Assembly: GCA_963457665.1 (NCBI GenBank)
Contig: OY735207.1
Coordinates: 48,783,696-48,847,695, forward strand
Reading direction: 5' to 3'
Source: Thysanoteuthis rhombus
Lineage: Eukaryota; Mollusca; Cephalopoda; Oegopsida; Thysanoteuthidae
DNA: 64,000 nt
Each line of letters begins with the position of its first letter. The stretch's first letter is position 1. Both the position numbers and the translations under genes were made by a program. Positions 49,185-60,910 of the stretch are shown here, piece after piece. The notes under the pieces are model-generated. The model had not been told where the DNA came from. It was given only the letters and a program-made list of their open reading frames with translations, and ran no database searches.

Positions 49185-49985
49185 AAAAGAATAGGGAAAA
49201 TTTTGGATGTTCAACATGATGTGTCTCATTGAAATAATCAGCTACCTTTGAGGAAAGTATGCATTGCAAAAGTTCTCATATTTACGATTCCTTATTATGA
49301 ATGAAACCTCGGCAAGAATCCATTCTCAGTTCTTTCTTTTTAATTAATTCAATTTTCATCAATGTACGTTTCTAACAAAGAATTTGAAGTTCAGCATTTG
49401 GAAAATAATCAGAGATTCTGTGTTATAAGACATGCATCAGAACCTTACTTATGTAAGATATGCATAAGAACCTTACTAATATATGCTAAAAGCTTCTTTT
49501 TTGCACGGATTAACTTCAAAAATATATAAATTGGCACCGATATTACATCTGCACTTAATCCCTAAAATTGTTTGTGGTGGCTCACTTCGATGTCTCCGAT
49601 ATCTGAGAGTTTATATCCACCGTATGGTGTCTTCATACTTATCCATCTGTCAGTTCATAACTAGCTATTTCAATTTAATGTAATCCGTCTAAGTATCTAT
49701 CAATTTTGTTTGCTCATGTGTACATTAAAATGTCCAAACATATTTTTGTCTGCTCACATCGGTCTCAATATCTTCAAATCTATCTCTTCCTGTTCGGAGG
49801 CTTATTTGTTCAAATCTATCTCTTCCAGCTAACATATTGCCTGGTATGTTCGAAAATGTCTGTCTGCTTACATCAGATCTATTATTTTAAAATCTATCTC
49901 TTTGTAAGCATATCTAGCCTGATATGTTCATATGTACCATCCTTTGCTCATATATACATTATTATTTAGGAATCTGTCTGATCAT
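49185..49985. other. no supported feature; weak internal repetition
   Basis: Between 49.6 and 49.97 kb the words TCAAATCTATCTCTT, TGCTCA and ATATGTTC recur. This looks like a very decayed short tandem region. Confidence 0.35.
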
Positions 49986-49989
49986 ATTT

Positions 49990-52175
49990 AGCCAAACCAG
50001 TATTAGCTAAAGAATAAACATCTTCTCTAACAGCTACAGAAGAAAAAAGGCAACACAAACTGGGCTTGGCTTACTTATTCATAGAAAAGAAAATCACGAT
50101 GACATAACGTTGTGGGATTCAAAGCTATCTCAGATCGTGTAGCCAGTGTCATCGTACAAATATCAAATACGTACAAACAGAATATGATTCAAGTCTACAC
50201 TCCCATTTCCTAGTTAACTAAGGTTGGGATAGACATCGTCTACGACTATTTGGATTCCATACTCTCTGATACCAAAACATATTTTGACATCACAATGAGA
50301 GACATCAACGTCAAGGTAGGACAAAGAAAGAAAATACAAATACATAACACAAAACGAAAGAGTGGAACAGGAAACGGGTTCGAATCATGAACACCTTCTT
50401 TAAGAAGTGATCCAATAGAAGATGGAGAAATCCCAATCAGGAAACCAAGAATGGAATCAACTCCATCGACAGTCAAAGGCATTCAGTTCTGAATTAAGTC
50501 AATGTAGAGAGCGACCACAGGATGATAAGGTAACATTCGAATAGATACCAAGAAAAAACGTAGGAAAAGTCCTGCATAAAACTGAAAATATTTATGGTAC
50601 TTAAGGAGCTCACTTGATCCTTCAAGCTCAAACCGAAAAACAGGCATGAACCTCTTACCGAACCAGAAGATAATATCAACGAGCTCAACAACAAAATAAC
50701 AACATCTCTGATAGAAGCTGCCAATATGCTTAAGCCAAAGAGCAAACAATCAATAAACTCTCAGAAGAATCTTGTGCAAAAAACACAGAAATCTCAAATC
50801 ACCAACAAGGGGAAATATTAAAGTTACCGAATTTAACGAAACTATTCAATAGAATAAAAGAGAAAATTCAAAGAAGATACACAAGGGCAGTAATCAAAAG
50901 CATTCCGGAAAAGTAAAGACTTTAGAACTGTTAAAAAGGCTCTGGGTACAGGATAAAAACAAATAACAATTGCGTTTGGGGAAAATGGAGATGTAACATA
51001 GGATAGGGACCGCATCATTGAACCCAACAAAAGATTCTTCAAGAAACCATGTTTCTCTAAACATGGGACACAAAACAACAAACAGGATACACAAATTAGG
51101 AGTGATCAGTTTGAAGATTTAACAGAAAGTTGGAGGTGGAACGAGCCACCAAACAAATAAAAAAAGGAAGCACCTGGGCTTGATAACATCAACATCAACC
51201 TATTTATAAAAGCTCGTAAAGACATCACCAGGACACAAGCCTTTATATTCAACTCAAAATCCCTTATTATTGGAACACTGCGATCATCATGCTATTACAT
51301 AAGGAAGGGGCCCGAGATATCTAAAGAACTACAGGCCAATAAGCCAATTCAACTGTATCTACAAACATATTACCTGGGGGATAACCAACCGAATCACTAA
51401 AACGGTAGATGAGAACCAACCACAAGAAAAATCAGTATCCAGAAAGCTACTCAACCATTGACAATCTCCTTTCAGTAAATCAACTTAAAGATCTCCAAAT
51501 AATTCTAGACAAACTGAATGAAGAAAGCAAGAGATTTCATGCACAACAAACATGTTGAGGACAAAGACACAGCAATCAAAATTGAAAACGCAGACCTGAA
51601 GAAAGTAGACCACTACACGTCGAACAAACAACGATTTCGATGAAATACTCGGAAAAAAAAGAAATCAAACGGAGAAGCGCTCTAAGATGGCAAGCTCTTT
51701 GTAGCACAAGCTCAACCTTCAAGAACAACAAAATCCCATTAATCCTGAAAAGAAGGGTATACAAACAGTGCATATTTCTGACAGTCATCTATGGAACATG
51801 GAATCAAACCGAATGACAGACCCCCAACCTGGTGACCATGCAACATGTTCTAGAGGGAATCATGTTCAACATCACAAGAGGAAATCTAAAAACAGCTCAA
51901 CATATATAAAAACAGGGGTTAGAGATATCATAGAATCCATTAGGAAACTAAAATGGCAATGAGATAGTCAGGTTGCAAAAATGGAAAACATCCGATGGAA
52001 ATCATGACTAACAAGGATATCATACGCGAAACTGTAATCAGCGAAATTTCAGATAGTGTGGTGGACTAGACGAGTTCAGAAAGTGTTTGCTCCGCAATGT
52101 CCATGATAGAGAAGTCTAGCGGATCTCCAGACAGATCTAAGACACACGACGGACACTAAAAGACTGATGATGATT
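49990..52175 (+). pseudogene. RTE-like LINE, family 1, endonuclease-to-tail copy without RT core (copy 11)
   Basis: This is the longest plus-strand copy. Endonuclease remnants come first: KLSQIV, then IQVYTPIS, and RDINVKVG near 50301-50321, where family members have GDFNAKVG. A linker follows, including NELNNKITTSLIEAANMLKP. Next are RT-entry peptides (KEAPGLDNININL; YLQTYY; TIDNLLSVNQL). At about 51490 the sequence jumps to LQIILDKLNEESK and ENADLKKVDHYT, which normally follow the YADD box, so motifs A to C are deleted. C-terminal remnants and the end CTGATGATGATTC follow at 52165-52175. Stops are frequent. It is dead. Confidence 0.85.
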
Positions 52176-52189
52176 CTGATACTATCTCC

Positions 52190-53685
52190 ACCTCCAATAT
52201 ATTCATCTCTCTGATGATGATATCTCAACCTTCAGCATATTCATCTATCTAATATGTTCTTGTGTGCGCATCTAACTGTTTGCAAGTGTGTTTATCGATT
52301 GTACTCTCAATAAAATGTGTAGTTTTTTTATTGGTATAACATATACGTATGTAAATGTATCCATTTCATGTCATCATTTTTTAATATGTCCGTATGATGT
52401 TAAGGATAATTGTGTACATGCATTTGATACGAGCTGCCATTATTTCGTTACTTTTTTTTATCATTAATTATCAAAATCTACATGTCATGAATTCAGGTTT
52501 CCGCGTTTGCTCTTGCCATTTCAAGAGTCATTCTAGTCTTGTCTACAGATTTATCGTTTTTCGCAAAACTTACTTTTCCCCATGTTCGGAGATCTGACGT
52601 CACTTCCTATATCGAAAAGAAAACGTTTTTTTTCCCAGTTAGATTTTCCTCGTCTGTGCAGTATGCGTCATTCAGGCGTTTACAGACGTCACTTCTTATT
52701 CTTGAGCATTTTGGATCTCGCTTGGCTTACGAACACTGGAATCGATAAAAACAAACGTCCGTATCATTCATTTCTGTTGGTATATTTACTTAGTCGCTGA
52801 TTCATACGTACTCATATGCATTCCAAAATTAGACTTTTTTGAACAGAGATCAGTGAATCTTGTTTTACCGTCTATTGGCAAAAATATATTATTTAATCAA
52901 ATATATACCTTTTGTATCTTACTTTTCACTGTCATTTTTTTATTAAAACTTATACTGACTTTGTTTTAAAATACATTCCACATCCGTGGATTCCGAATAT
53001 TCAGTGTTTACGTGTATAAGTAAACTCATAAGAACAAGTTGTTTTTTTTTATCAATTTTTGTACTTCCCATTTGGACATAGGAAGATTTGAGATGTCAGA
53101 TAATTTTATATAAAATATAGATCATATTGCAATGTCCTTCAGAGTTTGAAAGTTCTGAGTACTTGGTTGAAATGTTAGGCTATTTCGTTCCGATGAATTC
53201 ATTTTCGTCTTCTAGACGGATTTGTGATAAAACTCAGACTTTTTATTTTTTATTTTTGTGATCGGTTGGGGAAAAACGGTCGTAATCTAAGAGACGGACG
53301 GTTTCTTCTCTCTCAAACTCAAATTTGTACACTTCCATGTGAACAAAATACACGTATAGAGCACTTTCTAACGATAATGTCGAATTCTATTTCTACAACG
53401 CAAGATAATTTTCCGAAACGAAGAGCAATTTACAAATTTATTTTACAACCACGAAATACCTGGTAATAGCAAAAATCGAATGTCATTAAATGTTCCGAAA
53501 ACGTACTTTTTTTTCTGAGACTTACATAAAAGCAGCAGAGAGAATTCAACATCGACAATCAACTATCGTCTAGTAATGGCTCGAGATTACTCGGTTTGTA
53601 TTTTAACAGATTCACTTATTCCTAAATCTTTGCAAAAAAAAGACTGTTCATGTCAACTCAACGTATGAGCTTTTTCTGAAATATC
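52190..53685. other. no supported feature
   Basis: AT-rich DNA. The 80-residue plus-strand frame at 53224-53466 has no domain. Confidence 0.4.
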
Positions 53686-53689
53686 TACC

Positions 53690-54545
53690 AGCGGCCACTA
53701 AGCCAAAGTGCAAAGTGACCATCAGTAAACTCTTAGACAAAATAAAAAATTAAAATTTCATAGAAAAACACAGAAATCTCAAGTCACCAGAGAAAAAGGT
53801 GAAGCAGTTTGACTAAATAAGTCCATGCCACAAAAAAAAGCGAAGAGAAGATACAAAAAGATACACAACAGCGCTCATCGAAAAAGGTGGGAGTTTCCTA
53901 AACTATCAGCGAAAATATTATTACGAGAAAAATACCAATGCATTCTCTGCCCTAAGGAAATGGAGACCTAATAATGGATAGGGACCAAATTGTCGGACAT
54001 ACCCATAAATTTTACCAAAACCTCTCTCCTTCCAAACAAGAGAGACAGATCAATGAACAGGATATGCAAGTCACGAATAACGAGGTCGGACTCCCAAGAA
54101 ATCACTCCATGATGTATAATATCAAACAATGAAAAAAAGAGAAGAAAGACACCTACACCAGATAATATTACCATCGACCGAAAGATTTGGCCTCAAACCA
54201 ATGACTATGCCACGGGCACAAGAGATAATCATGGGTAGCATTACACGGACAGATCACAAGAGAACGCATTATATTAGAAAATAGAAAGGGGTCAGTGATA
54301 TTACCGAACGCATTGATAAACTTACCATTAAATGGTAATGGGTTGGTCATAGTGCAAGAATATCACACACCCTCTAGGCATCACGACCCACAACTCTGGC
54401 CAGCAAGGAATAAATGGCGTGAAGAACTAGAGAAATTTAGAAGGTAATGGCCCTGCAACACATATGAAAGGGAGGTGTGGTAAATCTTAAAGAATGTATA
54501 TATTCAACGACAGGAGCTAGAAGGGTGATGATGACGACGACGACG
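53690..54545 (+). mobile_element. RTE-like LINE, family 1, internally deleted copy (copy 12)
   Basis: It opens with the same linker region as copy 11 (AAGCCAAAGTGCAAAGTGAC versus AAGCCAAAGAGCAAACAATC). It reads to peptides like TPDNITIDR near 54160, then jumps to the C-terminal domain (DHKRTHYIR, DKLTIKW with WVGH nearby). It ends in a (GAT/GAC)n tail at 54528-54550. The whole RT is missing, a larger deletion than in copy 11. It faces copy 8 tail to tail. Confidence 0.75.
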
Positions 54546-54639
54546 ACAACTCTGGCAACTAGTCAGTCTTTTTCTGACCGACTAAATAGAGATCGCCTAT
54601 AGATTGCGTATCTACTAACGCATGATCTCACCTACACAT

Positions 54640-54998
54640 CATCGTAATCAGCTTTTCAGCATCCGTTGTTAGATATAGACCTACCCTAGGATTCACCATA
54701 TCTCTCGATCAGGGGCGTCGCTGAGCAAATACTCACTTTTCTTGTTCTCATGCCATCATATATTTCGCCAGCCACGGTTTTGCATGAGATCTTTGAGGAT
54801 TCTCGTTGTGAATCTAATAGATTCTATGATTTCCCTGATTCCTGTTTATACTCTAATATATTGTGCTCTCCCGTGATCTTTCCATTTTATTTTGAGCATG
54901 ATTTTACCGTGCGCGAGTTGCGTGGTTCTCAGTAAGAGGGTCAATATTTCGGTCATGTTTCATGTTTCAGCTCCATGCATGACTATCAGGCATACATT
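54640..54998 (-). mobile_element. RTE-like LINE 3' fragment, family 1 (copy 8)
   Basis: The plus-strand blocks TCAGCATCCGTTGTTAGATATAGAC, broken in places, and AGGGGCGTCGCTGAGC mark the 3' end. Upstream blocks continue to about 54998. The tail is eroded to TCATCGTAATC. Confidence 0.75.
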
Positions 54999-54999
54999 A

Positions 55000-56100
55000 C
55001 TAATAATAAGATATTATTTCTGGTCATCCGTGGTCTCTCTCATTCTGGTTTCACTGTGTTTCTTTCTGTTGATATAGACCTTTCAATCAATCTAATCAAA
55101 TCTACTAAGTACTCGATCCATGCATTCATTCTTAATTTGGTGTGTATTTAACTCAATTCTTTATCTGCATTCAATTTCCCTTAACAAATATCATCAAATC
55201 AACCTTTCAAACAATTTTTCGAACCCATTTCTCAGCATACGCTTCTGCAAAAATCGTTGATGATCCATTCTTTATTACATGTGAAATAAATAATCAGGTA
55301 TGAACACACCTGAAAACGACGTATTTTCTCTCTTTCAGTCAATTAATACAGAATCCAACTGTCATATCTTTCACCTCTCCGATCGCAGCCTAATGGAAAG
55401 AAACGCTTGCAAAGATCATGTGCTTCCCTGGATGTCATGGATTCGATCTCTCGATCAGGTAGTGCAGGGATATACACCTGCTCTTGTGGAGTGGTAAAGC
55501 AGCATCACGGGTACTTAATCTTTATTTAGTTTGGTACGAGGCCACAACAATGGAAATCGTATTCACTGCGTTAGTAGATTGGTCTGAAAGATCAACTTGC
55601 TAACCAACGGTAAGTATTTTCAGTAGTTTTTCACTTGGTTAACCTTAGTCTGGCACAAGGCTACAACAGCAAAGATCGTATTCGCAACACTGGCAAATTT
55701 TCATGGACTATATTCAGCACCTGCAAAAGAAAAATTTACAAACTAATAAGCAGCTATATCGAATTAAAAGAGACCTGCTTTAAAATTTTCTTTAGGCAAG
55801 TTTGAGGCTCTCTACTATTCAAAATGGTGCAGCCATTTCCCTTCAAGTTGTGTATTCATATGAGTTTTCAAAGCTAAAAAGTTTTGGTATCGGGTTAGCA
55901 CCGATAGTTCAATCGTGTAACTGTTCAAGGGAGAATTATCCAATAATTAATTCAAAGAGGTGAAGACTGAGCCGAACAAACAATTATTTTGAGAAATTCA
56001 AACATACTTAAGACACTTATCTTATCAAATAAGCTTTTTTGCCTAGATATTTTAGATGAGACATAACAATAGCATATTAGTACTTATTGGTTCATTTCAA
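55000..56100. other. no supported gene; short duplicated block
   Basis: TTAGTTTGGTACGAGGCCACAACAATGG with ATCGTATTC recurs with changes as TTAGTCTGGCACAAGGCTAC with ATCGTATTC, at about 55525-55565 and 55645-55685 (period about 117 bp). Confidence 0.4.
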
Positions 56101-56104
56101 CAAC

Positions 56105-56175
56105 TTCACCCGTCTTTGTTGGTATTTTTTCATCAAAACGTTTCGGCTGCTCTTTTCTCAAACCTTTGCTCGGTT
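56105..56175 (-). repeat. inverted repeat arm
   Basis: The reverse complement, GAGAAAAGAGCAGCCGAAAC then GTTTTG, matches the plus-strand segment at 56600-56665. An AAACGTTTTG-type core is often found near the ends of animal retroelements. Confidence 0.55.
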
Positions 56176-56599
56176 GTCTATCATATTTTGTAAGGTCGAA
56201 TATTGATCTGAGTCGAATGAGCATGTATTTCTCCTTCCATGTACTTAACGTCTGGTGCCTCACGTTGTAAATCCCCCCACATTGCCAACGTATCCTACCA
56301 GAGAGCCTCTGCCCACCTCAATCCACCCTACACACGTGTTGAACTCGTGATCCTCTAGCAAAACAAAGAACGCTAAGTCTTTTAATCCTCTAATTCATTA
56401 TATGTTCTTTTCTTAATCAGTGCCCACCTTCCACGAATGCTATTGATATCTATGCTTGGTCTACTGGTTGGATGATTGAACTTAACATGTGTGCAGCTTC
56501 TTCCAAACATCTAATTTTCCAATGTTGTTCTATGTTTATTATATTGGCTTCATTCCATAGGGGCTGATGTGCTCGTCTCACACACAACACACGACGGGT

Positions 56600-56665
56600 A
56601 CCCGAGAAAAGTCGAAGAGAACAGCGGCCAAAACGTTGCAAAAACAACACAAAGACGAGGAAATT
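56600..56665 (+). repeat. inverted repeat arm
   Basis: GAGAACAGCGGCCAAAACGT followed by ACAAAGACGAGGAAATTG aligns with the reverse complement of 56105-56165. The arms are about 430 bp apart. Confidence 0.55.
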
Positions 56666-56669
56666 GATC

Positions 56670-57235
56670 CGATCGGACCGATATACATTTTAACCTAAAT
56701 GACCAGATATTATGATCTTTTTAAGTCTTTTTTGGAAGATTTCCAGAGCTTAGGTTATTGTATTAGTCTACGTTGAAACGGTTGTCACTTTCGATTGAAC
56801 AGTATCCAGGATTTCTCTCAAAAATCTAACATTAACTTCAACCGGTGGTTGAAGGTCACATTCGTCTTCCAAGTCTCGTGACGCGAACGAGATATCCGAA
56901 ATCATATTTTGCCACTCTGTATTCAAAGAGAAACGAGAATCAATAACGATTCATAATTAATGATCCCGGAGCTTAAACTACCTGATCAGCTTCGATTATA
57001 TCAGGAATAAGTTCTCCTCGCACGATAACGAGATTCTAATCTGCCACTATCTTTAAACAGAAACCCTCCCCCCAGTTATATTTTTTTTATTACAGAAATG
57101 GGAACGTATGCCCAACCCTTTTGAGATCAAGGTTCGATATTCTAAATCATGAAAGACACTCGACAAAAGCCTTGGGAATAGACCAATCGGTACGTTGTAA
57201 TAGAAAAAAAAACATTAAAAAAAAACAATATACCA
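56670..57235. other. no supported feature
   Basis: Unique-looking DNA with no open frame of note. Confidence 0.4.
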
Positions 57236-57238
57236 CAA

Positions 57239-57400
57239 TATACGGGGTTGATCCTGAAAGTATCCAGCCATTTTGAATATACTGAGAACCATTTGACCTC
57301 ATTGTAACTTGGCAACCAATTAGGAGCAAGACTACTGCGCATGTGAACAGCCATTCTACCGTGGTGTTACTCAATCGGCAGTCTTCTTTTATTCACGTCT
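57239..57400 (+). mobile_element. Tc1/mariner-type terminal fragment
   Basis: It starts TACGGGGTTGATCCTGAA, then AAAGTATCCAGCCATTTTGA, after a TA dinucleotide. This matches the end at 8562 (minus strand) closely through the first 40 bases. No transposase frame follows and no right end was found. Confidence 0.55.
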
Positions 57401-57837
57401 CGTTTTGAGTCATCCCATTCACAATCTAGAAAAGGATCCCTGTGACTGGATTTTCAACGTTAAAAGGATATTTTAGACAGTGGATGGGCGGAATTAAAGA
57501 GAAGTTGACAAGGTTTTAGATGGCAATCGCGAAAGAAGACTCTGAAAAGAGTTTTGAAAATAGAAAAGATGCTGGGATAAGTGTGTGAGGTCCCAATATT
57601 ATCATATTAAACGAAATTTCATTCATTCACTTTATGTATGTTTGTATTCTGACGTAGTAAAATAAAATTTCATGTTCTAATGACGTAATAATAAAACATC
57701 ACTTTAGTGAAATCTGATTCATAGAAGGGGTTGAAGCGAATGCTTTGTAGCGATAACATGAGGCGTTTGTTATATCGATTTATTTGTCAGTCTGCCGGCG
57801 ACAACGATGGATGTTGCTATCACATCTAAATAAAGAG

Positions 57838-57885
57838 CAGTTTCCAGTGGTCAGGAATTAATGCTAGGGTTACTGACATCATCAA
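57838..57885 (+). repeat. orphan unit of tandem family T1
   Basis: CCAGTGGTCAGGAATTAATG followed by GGGTTACTGACATCATC matches the T1 units at 25 kb. It lies directly against the 3' tail of LINE copy 9. Confidence 0.65.
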
Positions 57886-58525
57886 CAACAGCTTTTTAAC
57901 GTCTGTCGTTGGACGTTCCTCAAGATTCGCCAGAATCTCTACCATAGCCGTCCTTAAGCCAATACTTTCTGAATTTATGTAGTTCGTCACTCCATTTTAT
58001 ATTTTGTCAGCCACAGTTTCGCATACTTTCTCTAAGAACCCACGTTGAGTGTCGTGATATCCATCATTTGTCTGATATTCTTGCAACTTGGCCAGCCCAT
58101 TGCCATTTGTGATTTATAATCGATTGATATCCCTGACTCCCACTTTTTTCTCTAATATTCTGCGCTGTTCTCTGATCCTTCCATGAGAAGTTGAGTTTGA
58201 TTCTCACATGAGCATCTTGCTTCGTTCTAAGTTAGGTGTGGGTCAATTTTTTGGTTAAGTTCCACATTTCAACTCGGTAAGTGACTATCGGGAGAATGTT
58301 TTGGTTGAAGATCTCTATTTTTAGAATCAGTACAATTTTCTTAGGGGCTGAACTTGTTTAGCCTAAGGCTTGCCATCCTAGAGGGATTCTTTGCTTGATT
58401 CCTTCTTTCGACGGTTTCATAGAGAATTGTGGTCCGAGATTGATGCAGTGGTCCACTCTTTTCAGGTCTCTGTCTTTGAATAGTGAACGTATCATTCATT
58501 AAAAAATATCTTTTTCGAATACACA
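57886..58525 (-). mobile_element. RTE-like LINE 3' fragment, family 1 (copy 9)
   Basis: The plus-strand blocks AACGTCTGTCGTTGGACGTT, GCCAGCCCATTGCCATTTG and further C-terminal remnants run to about 58525. The tail is eroded to CATCATCAACAACAGC. Confidence 0.85.
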
Positions 58526-58712
58526 TATTGAAGGCAAGTAAGTATCCAACTCTTTTCAGAAATATAGTCTATTCGGGAAATTAGCTTCGTTTCTAATTGC
58601 CATGTTCATTGGACGTTTTGCATACAACACACTTCTAACATCACTCATAATGATATAACCAAAAATTAAACGATCCCTGTAGATGAAAATTTAGCTTTAA
58701 CAATATTGGTTC

Positions 58713-59130
58713 ATCAAAATCAGTCTTCTAACGTCTGTCGTTGGACATAGACCTTCCACAGGATTCGCTACACTTCTCTATCGTTGGTATCGCAGGGCTA
58801 GTACCTCCTGAATTTGTCTAGCTCGTCTCTCCATCGAATACTCTGCCGGCCTTTGGTATGCATATGATTCCCAGGGTTCCATCTTGTGAGTTGTGATGTC
58901 CATCAGTTGTGTGCCATTCTTGCAACATGGCCAGCCCACCGCCATTTGAGATTTTTAATGGATTCTATGATGTCCCTGATTCCTGTGTTTTCCCAGATGT
59001 TTTCTGCTGTCTTGTGGTCTCTCCATATAAGGTTGAGCATAATTCTTTCATGAGCACGTTGCATGGTTCTTTATTTGCGGGTCTGTCTCTTGGTAAGGTT
59101 CCATGATTCCATTTAGAATTAAGGACTGAT
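58713..59130 (-). mobile_element. RTE-like LINE 3' fragment, family 1 (copy 10)
   Basis: The plus-strand blocks CTAACGTCTGTCGTTGGACA and GGCCAGCCCACCGCCATTTG are well kept. It stops near 59130, shortly after TTGGTAAGGTTCCATG. It has the same orientation as copy 9, less than 200 bp away. Confidence 0.87.
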
Positions 59131-59134
59131 TATC

Positions 59135-60035
59135 GGACGGGAAAACCAAACATTTCATTTATAGCTCCCTGGTGGAGGGAAGATATGCATCCAAATCATC
59201 TGGGTTTTTAGCCTCAACCATCTTCCCTTCAAGGCGCCCTATGCCCTTACACAAAACACAACCACATATGTTGGTAATATCACAATCAGGTTAACTGTTG
59301 ACACTGAATACTCCAACTGGTTGGTTTCAATTTGGCTCTTCCTGAGCATTATGGGTAGAAATGAATGCAAGTGACTTTAACCTCATATAACCAAAAGCAT
59401 TTTGCTGAAATATTTGATATCTTTAAGCAGATATTCCTCAGAAAATTTGAGCCTATCCATGGTAAGTTCTTAGATGTACCCAACACCTCTATAAATAACA
59501 TTGCCTGTCTCCAGTTATTTTTAATCAATTGTCCTTAGTTAACTGATGTCATTTATTCTTTTCCAAATCTTGTTCTCCCGTTAACTCACATCATTTATTC
59601 TTTCTTTCAAAATCAGTTCTTGTGACAGAAAAAAACATCTGCCGTTTTCCTCTTCAGTGGCGTTCACAAACATTGGATTATAGATCTAAATTGTTTTTAA
59701 CGTCGATTTTAAAACAATTTTAATCTATAATCTCACGATTTACAATAAATTCTGTTGCATTTCGTACTTTATTTTTTTATAAATTTTGATGTGCTGATTA
59801 TACTTTTTAACGGGGGTTACCTTGAAGACTCAATAGGAAAGAAAAGAATTTATTACGGAAACAAATGCTGTCAAAAATTGTATTTACAACATCGCAGATA
59901 TAATTTATATGGTTTATTGTTTCCCTTTCTAGTTGTCTCATCTTCTCAACGGTTCCTCTTTCAATGATTCTCTTGTATCCATGGTTTACTTTTCAGACCT
60001 CACTACTTTATTTGCTGTTTCCCATTAAGTGCATC
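59135..60035. other. no supported feature
   Basis: AT-rich DNA. The plus-strand 70-residue frame at 59755-59967 has no domain. Confidence 0.4.
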
Positions 60036-60039
60036 CATA

Positions 60040-60190
60040 CAACTACCGACTGACGTCCCACTTAAAAACTCATACCTTTGTTACGACAAAATGAGAATGA
60101 CAACCCCCGGGTGACAATTCCCGGCTGTATGGAGCATGTGGTAGTAACACATTAAACCATTACTCAACACGTGATTTAACAGCCGTTGCG
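60040..60190 (+). repeat. dispersed repeat X, left half (interrupted copy)
   Basis: The segment with CCGGCTGTATGGAGCATGTG and CACGTGATTTAACAGCCGTT matches the reverse complement of 63247-63443. The match resumes at 60719, after an inserted LINE fragment. Confidence 0.8.
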
Positions 60191-60680
60191 AGCTAGCTCA
60201 ACCTTCAAAAATAATAAGATCCAATTAATCCTAAAGAGAAGGGTGTATAACCAATGCATCCTCCAAATAGTCTCTTATGGAGCTGGAACATGGAACCTAA
60301 CCAAGAGACAGATCTGCAAATTGAGAACAATGCAACGTGCACATGAGAGAATAATGCTAGGCCTCACATGGAGAGACCACAAGACAGCACAGTACATCCG
60401 AAAAAAGACAAAAGTTAAGGACATCATAGAATCCAATTAAAATCTCAAATGGCGGTTGGCTGGCCATGTTGCAACAATGGCAGACAATTGATGGACATCG
60501 CGACTCACGACATGGATCCCCCGAGACCACATGAGCAACCGAGGCCGGCAAAATATTACATTGAGGGACGAGCTAGACAGGTTCAGGAAGTACTGGCTCT
60601 GCGACGCCCATGATAGGGAAGTGTGGTAAATCCTGGAAAAGGTCTATGTCCAAAGATGGATGCTGAAAGACTGATGATGG

Positions 60681-60719
<39 letters not shown>
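60186..60719 (+). mobile_element. RTE-like LINE 3' fragment, family 1, youngest copy (copy 13)
   Basis: The best-preserved copy of the family's 3' end. It is 5'-truncated near 60190-60195. It codes an open C-terminal stretch (60186-60440) with QLILKRRVYNQCILQ, RTMQRAHERIMLGLTWRDHK and IRKKTKVKDIIES. A TAA then breaks the frame where other copies read on to LKWRLAGHVATM. The end reads DELDRFRKYWLCDAHDREVW, then TAA, a short 3' UTR and a (GAT)n tail at 60672-60719. These are the C-terminal and zinc-region peptides of RTE-type endonuclease-reverse transcriptases. It cannot move by itself, since RT and endonuclease are missing. Confidence 0.9.
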
Positions 60720-60722
<3 letters not shown>

Positions 60723-60790
60723 TTGCCGGGGATTATTACCCCAAGGGACTGTATTTTCAGCTACTGTTAATAAAAATTAAGTCAGGTGCT
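60719..60790 (+). repeat. dispersed repeat X, right half (interrupted copy)
   Basis: CATTGCCGGGGATTATTACC then CCAAGGGACTGTATTTTCAG continues the match to 63247-63443 that was broken by the LINE. Confidence 0.8.
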
Positions 60791-60910
60791 GTTTTTAAAT
60801 ACATAGTAGGCATTATCTGTGGTTCCCCTTTCGGTGGGGCATTGAAAAATCTTTAAAATTCCGTTATTGTTTTATATCAACCGTGGGACTCTACCGGATC
60901 TGTGGAACTT

